35,857 bases of DNA from JBBSEZ01 sp038239195. Lineage in GTDB: Bacteria; Planctomycetota; Planctomycetia; Gemmatales; Gemmataceae. The number at the start of each line of letters is the position of its first letter. Position 1 is the stretch's first letter. The stretch is from NCBI GenBank assembly GCA_038239195.1, contig JBBSEZ010000037.1:1-35857 (forward strand). The letters run 5' to 3'. Both the position numbers and the translations under genes were made by a program. Below, one piece after another: positions 31,067 through 35,857 of the stretch. The notes under the pieces were generated by a model. It saw only the letters and a list, made by a program, of their open reading frames with translations, did not search any database and was not told the origin of the DNA.

Positions 31067-33832
31067 ATGCGCGTTCTCCCCGGTTCCCTCATCGCCCTGC
31101 TGCTGGCGCCCTCCCTTTCTCGCGCCGAGGCCCCTTCCTTTTCCCGGCAGATCGGCCCTCTCCTCGAAGCGCGCTGCCTGAAATGCCACAGTGGATCGCG
31201 CCCCCGCGGCGACCTCGACCTGACGACGCGCGACCGCATGCTGAAAGGTGGGACCAACGGCAGTGTCCTCGTGCCCGGCAAGTCGGGCGCCAGCTCGCTC
31301 TTCGCGCACGTGCGCGACAAGAAGATGCCGCCGCGCGCCCCGCTGGTGGCCGCCGACGTCGAGTTGCTGCGTCGCTGGATCGACGCGGGCGCCGGGTGGG
31401 AAGGCGGCGCCCTGCGCGCCCCCAAGCTCGTGGGCGAGCCGAAGCGCGCCGGGCCCGACTGGTGGTCGCTGCAACCGATCCGCCGGCCGGCCCCGCCGAA
31501 GGTCAAAGACCTCTCCTGGGCGAAGAACTCGATCGACCCGTTCATTCTCGCCGGGCTCCAGGCGCGCGGCCTCGCCCCCGCCCCCGAGGTCGATCGCCGC
31601 ACCTACGTCCGCCGCGTCACCGTGGACCTGACCGGCCTGCTTCCGGCCCCCGAGGAGGTCGAGGCGTTTGTCGCCGACCGACGGCCGGGCGCGCACGAGC
31701 GGCTGGTCGATCGGCTGCTGGCCTCCCCGCGCTACGGCGAGCGCTGGGGGCGCCACTGGCTCGACGTGGTGCGCTTCGCCGAGAGCGACGGGTACGAGCG
31801 GAACACCCTGCGGCGAGGCGCCTGGCCCTACCGCGACTACGTCGTGCGCGCCTTCAACGACGATCGCCCCTATGCGCGCTTCGTGCGCGAGCAGCTCGCC
31901 GGCGACGTGGTCGGCAAGGGCGATCCGCTCGCCCAGGCTGCCACCGGCTTCCTCGTCGCCGGGCCGCACGACATGGTCGGCAACGGCACGCTCGAAGGCA
32001 GGCTCCAGCAGCGCTCCGACGACCTGTTCGACATGGTCGCCACGACGAGTACCGCATTCCTCGGGCTGACGATAGGCTGCGCACGCTGCCACGATCACAA
32101 GTTCGACCCCATCGCGCAGAAAGACTTCTATCGGCTGCAAGCGGTGTTCGCCGGCGTCGAGCATGCCGACCGCCCCATCGCCGTCCTTTCCCCCGACCAC
32201 AGGCGGCGCGAGGTCGAGGCGCTGCGCAAGGCCCTGGTCCGCCTCGACCGCCGGCTCGACAGCGAGGAACCGCTCGCCGGGCCGCCGGGGAAAGGAACGG
32301 GGCGGCCGGCCGTGCAGCCGCGCCGCAACGTCGAGCGCTTTCCTCCCGTGCGGGCCCGCTTCGTGCGCTTCACGATCGCCGAGACGAGGGACGGGGCGCA
32401 GCCCTGTATCGACGAGCTGGAGGCCTACGGCCCCGACGGGCCGGACAACCTGGCGCTGGCGAGCCGCGGGGTGAAGGCGACCGCGTCGTCGGTCTTCCCC
32501 GCCAATCCGCTGCACAAGCTGGAGCACGTGAACGACGGCCGGCACGGCAACGGCCGAAGCTGGATCTCGGCCGAGCCGGGCAAGGGCTGGGTGCGCCTGG
32601 AACTGCCCAACGCGGCCACGCTCGACCGCATCGTGTGGGGCCGCGACCGCGAGGGCGCGTTCGCCGACCGCCTGGCGCGCACGTACCGCATCGAGGTCTC
32701 GCTCGATGGCACCGACTGGAAGGCCGTCGCCGGCTCGTGGGACCGCCGCGGCTCGCCGGGCAAACCGCCCGTCTCGGCCAAGGTGCTGGCGCTGCGCACC
32801 GAGCGCCGACGCCTGGTCGAGCGCCTCGCGGAGCTGGAACGGCCACGCCGCGTCTACGCCGGCGCGTTCCGCGCGCCCGACGTCACGCACCTGCTGGATC
32901 GTGGCGACGTGATGCAGAAGGGCGAGCGGATGTTGCCGGGAGGCGTCTCCTCCATACGGGCACCGTTCGCGCTAAAGAAGGGCGCCGGCGAGGCGGAACG
33001 GCGCCTGGCCCTGGCGGACTGGATCGTTCACCCGGACAACCCGCTGGCGGCGCGGGTGATGGTCAATCGCGTCTGGCACTGGCACTTCGGGCAGGGCCTG
33101 GTGCGCACGCCGAGCGATTTCGGGCTCAACGGCGATCGGCCCTCGCACCCCGAGCTTCTCGACTGGTTGGCGTCGGATCTCCAGGCCAACGGCGGGCGCC
33201 TCAAGCCGCTGCACCGGCAGGTCGTGCTGTCGGCGACCTACCGCCAGGGCAGCCGGCTCGACGCTCGAGCGCTGGCGGTCGATGCGGGCAATCGGCTGCT
33301 GTGGCGCTATCCTTCCCGGCGCGTCGAGGCCGAGGTCATTCGCGATGCGATGCTCCAGGTGAGCGGGGCGCTCGACCTGAGCATGGGCGGGCCGGGCTAC
33401 GACCTGTGGGACTACGTCGGCGACAACGTGATCTTCTATCGGCTCAAGGCGAAGCTGGGCCCCGAGACGTTCCGGCGGATGATCTACCAGTTCAAGCCGC
33501 GCCTACAGCAGGATGGGACGTTTGGCGCATTCGACTGCCCCGACGCCACCACCGTCGTGCCGCGCCGCAACGTTTCCACGACGCCCGGGCAAGCGCTCAA
33601 CCTGCTCAACGACCCGTTCGTCCTCGACCAGGCCGAGCGCTTCGCGCGGCGCGTGAGGACCGAGGCGGGGCCCGACGTGGGCGCGCAGATCGAGCGGGCG
33701 TTCGGGCTGGCGTTCGGGCGGGCGCCGTCGGAGCGCGAGGCGGCGGCGGGGGCGCGACTGGTGCGAGCGCATGGGCTAGTGGTGCTGTGCCGGGCGCTGT
33801 TCAACGCGAATGAGTTCGTATTCGTAAACTGA
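31067..33832 (+). CDS. PSCyt1-DUF1549-DUF1553 planctomycete exported protein
   Basis: The protein has 921 residues and begins with a signal peptide (MRVLPGSLIALLLAPSLSRA). Domains in order are: a PSCyt1 cytochrome-like domain with CLKCH (37-41), a c-type haem-binding motif, and RMLKGGTNGSVLVPGKS plus KKMPPR typical of the group; DUF1549 from about 150, with SPRYGERWGRHWLDVVRFAE and a second CxxCH in CARCHDHKFDP (338-348); a middle segment (RARFVRFTIAETRDGAQPCI) resembling an F5/8 type C-like carbohydrate-binding domain; and DUF1553 from about 640, with NPLAARVMVNRVWHWHFGQG and LVRTPSDFG. These proteins are hallmark planctomycete exports, possibly acting on polysaccharides with DUF1501 partners; the exact reaction is unknown. 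AAGG lies 8 bases before the ATG at 31067. The DUF1501 gene follows after 12 bases. Confidence 0.93.
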   Translation: MRVLPGSLIALLLAPSLSRAEAPSFSRQIGPLLEARCLKCHSGSRPRGDLDLTTRDRMLKGGTNGSVLVPGKSGASSLFAHVRDKKMPPRAPLVAADVELLRRWIDAGAGWEGGALRAPKLVGEPKRAGPDWWSLQPIRRPAPPKVKDLSWAKNSIDPFILAGLQARGLAPAPEVDRRTYVRRVTVDLTGLLPAPEEVEAFVADRRPGAHERLVDRLLASPRYGERWGRHWLDVVRFAESDGYERNTLRRGAWPYRDYVVRAFNDDRPYARFVREQLAGDVVGKGDPLAQAATGFLVAGPHDMVGNGTLEGRLQQRSDDLFDMVATTSTAFLGLTIGCARCHDHKFDPIAQKDFYRLQAVFAGVEHADRPIAVLSPDHRRREVEALRKALVRLDRRLDSEEPLAGPPGKGTGRPAVQPRRNVERFPPVRARFVRFTIAETRDGAQPCIDELEAYGPDGPDNLALASRGVKATASSVFPANPLHKLEHVNDGRHGNGRSWISAEPGKGWVRLELPNAATLDRIVWGRDREGAFADRLARTYRIEVSLDGTDWKAVAGSWDRRGSPGKPPVSAKVLALRTERRRLVERLAELERPRRVYAGAFRAPDVTHLLDRGDVMQKGERMLPGGVSSIRAPFALKKGAGEAERRLALADWIVHPDNPLAARVMVNRVWHWHFGQGLVRTPSDFGLNGDRPSHPELLDWLASDLQANGGRLKPLHRQVVLSATYRQGSRLDARALAVDAGNRLLWRYPSRRVEAEVIRDAMLQVSGALDLSMGGPGYDLWDYVGDNVIFYRLKAKLGPETFRRMIYQFKPRLQQDGTFGAFDCPDATTVVPRRNVSTTPGQALNLLNDPFVLDQAERFARRVRTEAGPDVGAQIERAFGLAFGRAPSEREAAAGARLVRAHGLVVLCRALFNANEFVFVN

Positions 33833-33844
33833 GCGAGGTGTCCC

Positions 33845-35314
33845 ATGCGGTCCCCCTTCCTCACCGTGCCCGGCCGGCACCTGCTCGACCGACGCCACTT
33901 CCTCGGCAACCTCGGAAGCGGGCTGGGCGGGATCGCGCTCTTGCACCTGCTCGCCGAGCAAGGCCGAGGTAGCGCGCGCACGCCGTTACGCCCCGCCATC
34001 CGCCCCGAGGCGCCGCTAGCCGCCCGGCCGGGGCACTTCGCCGGCAAGGCCAAGCGCGTGCTGCACGTGTTCTGCTCGGGCGCGTGCAGCCACCTCGACA
34101 CCTGGGACTACAAGCCCGAACTGATCGAGCGCCACGGCCAGGCGCTGCCGGGCGAGGTCATCACCTTTCAGGGGGCGAACGGCAACCTGACGAAAAGCCC
34201 CTATGCCTTTCGGCCGCGCGGGAAGTGCGGCAAATACACTTCTGACCTGCTGCCGCAACTCGGCGCCTGCGTCGATGAGATGTGTTTCATCCACTCGATG
34301 ACGGCGAAGTCGAACACGCACGGGCCCGCCGAGTCGCAGATGAACACGGGCTTCACGCTGGAGGGCTTCCCGAGCATGGGGGCCTGGGTCAGTTACGCCC
34401 TCGGTACGCTCGCCAACGACCTCCCCGCCTTCGTGGCCATCCCCGACCCGCGCGGCATCCCGCAGATCGGCCCGGCCAACTGGAGCAACGGCTTCCTGCC
34501 CGCCGTCTTCCAGGGCACGTCGTTCAGCGCCGCCAGCCCCATCGCCAACCTGCGCCCACCGCGCCAGCTCGCGCTCGCCGAGCGCGACGGGGCCGACTTC
34601 CTGCGCCTGCTCAACGACGAACACCTGAAGCGCAGCCCCGGCGACACCGAGCTCAGCGCCCGCATCGCCGCGTACGAACTGGCGGCGCGGTTGCAGTTGA
34701 GCGCCCCCGCCGTGAGCGACCTGACGAGGGAGACCAAGGTCACGCGCGACCTCTACGGCGCCGACGACCCCGACCGGGCGAGGGCCGGGTTCGCCCGCAA
34801 CTGCCTGCTGGCGCGGCGGCTGCTGGAGAAGGGCGTGCGCTTCGTGCAGGTGTTCAACGGCGCCTACGCGATGGGCGAGGGCGTCGGCAACTGGGACGGG
34901 CACCAGCGCCTCAAGTCGGACTACGACCGGCACGGGCCGATCCTCGACCGGCCCGTGGCGGCACTGCTCAAGGACTTGAAGGCGCGCGGGATGCTCGACG
35001 ACACGCTGGTGGTGTGGTCTACCGAGTTCGGGCGGATGCCGACGTTCCAGCGCGGGGCGCAGGGGCGCGACCACAACCCCAAGGGGTTCACCGTCTGGCT
35101 GGCGGGGGCCGGGGTCAAGAAGCCTTTCAGCTACGGGGCCACCGACGAGGTCGGGCACAAGGCCGTCGAGAAAGTATCGACGATTTACGACCTGCATGCG
35201 ACGATCTTGCATTTGCTGGGACTGGATCACGAGCGGTTGAGTTTCTACCACAACGGCATCGAGCGGCGGCTGACGGACGTGCATGGGCACGTGCTGCACG
35301 ACGTGCTGGCGTGA
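33845..35314 (+). CDS. DUF1501 exported protein
   Basis: The protein has 489 residues. The N-terminus carries a DRRHFLGNLGSGLGGIALL motif, a Tat-like signal with a double Arg. The DUF1501 domain belongs to the alkaline-phosphatase/sulfatase-like fold and shows the family blocks LHVFCSGACSHLDTWDYKPE, CFIHSMTAKSNTHGPAESQ, TLVVWSTEFGRMPTFQRG and GRDHNPKGFTVWLAGAGVK. The conserved Asp/His residues in these blocks probably form the metal site. The gene starts 12 bases after the DUF1549/DUF1553 stop codon, with GAGGTG before the ATG at 33845, so the two are co-transcribed. This pairing is a standard planctomycete arrangement thought to serve breakdown or modification of complex organic matter, but no substrate is known. 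Confidence 0.93.
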   Translation: MRSPFLTVPGRHLLDRRHFLGNLGSGLGGIALLHLLAEQGRGSARTPLRPAIRPEAPLAARPGHFAGKAKRVLHVFCSGACSHLDTWDYKPELIERHGQALPGEVITFQGANGNLTKSPYAFRPRGKCGKYTSDLLPQLGACVDEMCFIHSMTAKSNTHGPAESQMNTGFTLEGFPSMGAWVSYALGTLANDLPAFVAIPDPRGIPQIGPANWSNGFLPAVFQGTSFSAASPIANLRPPRQLALAERDGADFLRLLNDEHLKRSPGDTELSARIAAYELAARLQLSAPAVSDLTRETKVTRDLYGADDPDRARAGFARNCLLARRLLEKGVRFVQVFNGAYAMGEGVGNWDGHQRLKSDYDRHGPILDRPVAALLKDLKARGMLDDTLVVWSTEFGRMPTFQRGAQGRDHNPKGFTVWLAGAGVKKPFSYGATDEVGHKAVEKVSTIYDLHATILHLLGLDHERLSFYHNGIERRLTDVHGHVLHDVLA

Positions 35315-35318
35315 GAGG

Positions 35319-35353
35319 GGGTGAGCCGCCGGCATAAAGTCGGCGGCTCGCCC
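35319..35353. terminator. 13-bp hairpin between convergent genes
   Basis: Bases 35319-35331 pair with 35341-35353 (one G-T wobble) around a 9-base loop, immediately after the DUF1501 stop codon. The leftward nucleotidyltransferase-like gene ends 24 bases beyond the hairpin, so it can terminate transcription from both sides. Confidence 0.6.
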
Positions 35354-35376
35354 AAGCACAACGCAGCGCAGCAGGG

Positions 35377-35857
35377 TTAGGCATCCGGCGTGTCGAGGAT
35401 CTGCTTCAATCGCTCCGCCAGTTCCGGCGGAAGTCTCGTTAGCCACGATGCGTCGATCAGCCCAACGCCGATCATGTCCAGGATGTGAACTTGGTCCTTC
35501 CGCCGGTTCGACATGAGCTTCATCGCGACGAGCGATTCGAGAGCAATCACGGGGAAGTTGGCCGGGTCGTTGACGGTCTGAATCTCCGGCGCCGGCAGCA
35601 GGTGATCGGGCCGCAACTTTTCCCCGGCGAAAATCAGGTGGATGGCCTCGCTGGGCTTGCCCTCCGCGCCGTCGCGAAACATGACCACGTCGAGCACTTC
35701 GCCGACGACGAAGCCTACCTGCTCCAGAGCGGCCGTAATGGTGGGCAGGTCGCTCCGGCGAACTAACAGATCGACGTCGCGCGTGGTGCGAACGGCCCCC
35801 TCATCGATGGTCGCGACCCACGAGGCGACGGCGTTCCCGCCAACCACGGCGTAGGGG
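35377..35857 (-). CDS. Nucleotidyltransferase-like protein, 5' end beyond the window
   Basis: The leftward frame is open to the right edge, where it reads YAVVGGNAVASWVATIDEGA, then VRTTRDVDLLVRRSDLPTI. The GGNAV motif followed by the TRDVDLLV aspartate pair matches the active site of the nucleotidyltransferase superfamily used by AbiEii- and MNT-type proteins, in which GG or GS and DxD bind nucleotide and metal. The later part includes EAIHLIFAGEKLRPDHLLPA, VIALESLVAMKLMSNRRKDQ with the conserved Lys/Arg-Lys-Asp segment, and VHILDMIGVGLIDASWLTRL. About 160 residues are visible and few seem to be missing. Such proteins may be toxin-antitoxin parts or housekeeping transferases; the partner gene, if any, is outside the window. 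Confidence 0.75.
   Translation of the reverse strand, partial: PYAVVGGNAVASWVATIDEGAVRTTRDVDLLVRRSDLPTITAALEQVGFVVGEVLDVVMFRDGAEGKPSEAIHLIFAGEKLRPDHLLPAPEIQTVNDPANFPVIALESLVAMKLMSNRRKDQVHILDMIGVGLIDASWLTRLPPELAERLKQILDTPDA

Noticed and set aside
30893..32890. 665-codon leftward open frame
   Set aside because: It is antisense to the DUF1549/DUF1553 gene, whose haem motifs and domain blocks are unambiguous.

Overview
The window looks like a piece of a planctomycete chromosome, most likely from the Gemmataceae or a close relative. It is very GC-rich. It carries the DUF1549/DUF1553 plus DUF1501 gene pair typical of Planctomycetes, an ECF sigma factor beside a Ser/Thr kinase with a planctomycete-type N-terminus, a PQQ-like propeller protein with the DWPQWRGPNRDG motif, and several very large secreted proteins without a recognisable domain. 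The assignment is inferred from gene content; there is no rRNA or tRNA to test it. Gene starts were set by Shine-Dalgarno (SD) position, so several differ from the longest open frame.

Layout. 1-4.4 kb is decayed accessory DNA. It holds the 5' end of a leftward gene, a SASA-type esterase with an unresolved N-terminus, a 3' gene remnant with its terminator, and a leftward three-gene cluster (sigma-like helix-turn-helix protein, 63-aa protein, helical protein) in which two genes carry single frameshifts. A degraded relative of the sigma-like gene and a large hairpin follow. 4.4-6.5 kb encodes a divergent kinase-fold protein (probable pseudokinase), a secreted LTxxQ-type protein and a small protein. 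6.5-7.6 kb is non-coding debris with palindromes. 7.6-9.5 kb encodes a DUF1016-N-like protein, an intact NADAR-family enzyme and a truncated second NADAR copy. 9.5-12.6 kb is a large secreted protein and a small protein, both leftward. 12.8-14.7 kb is the ECF sigma/kinase pair. 14.8-18.4 kb is leftward: PQQ-propeller protein, YbaK deacylase, a truncated gene remnant and a DUF3500 protein. 18.4-20.4 kb holds a degenerate stretch, a double zinc-ribbon protein and the tail of an SGNH hydrolase with a PEP-CTERM-like anchor. 20.4-23.5 kb is a 1058-aa secreted protein.

From 24.1 to 30.2 kb, a LarA/DUF2088-family protein is divergent from an AsmA-like protein, which is followed by an LptF/LptG-type permease. 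The last two plausibly act together in lipid or LPS transport across the envelope. Unusual heptanucleotide-repeat elements sit at both ends of the AsmA-like gene. A hypothetical gene, the DUF1549/DUF1553-DUF1501 operon and an incomplete nucleotidyltransferase-like gene close the window.

The most interesting signals are the heptad-repeat elements that touch the start codon and form the stop codon of the AsmA-like gene, a pair of matching 16-bp palindromes of which one overlaps the presumed -35 region of the DUF1016-like gene, and the NADAR duplication. I see no CRISPR array, complete insertion sequence, tRNA or rRNA.
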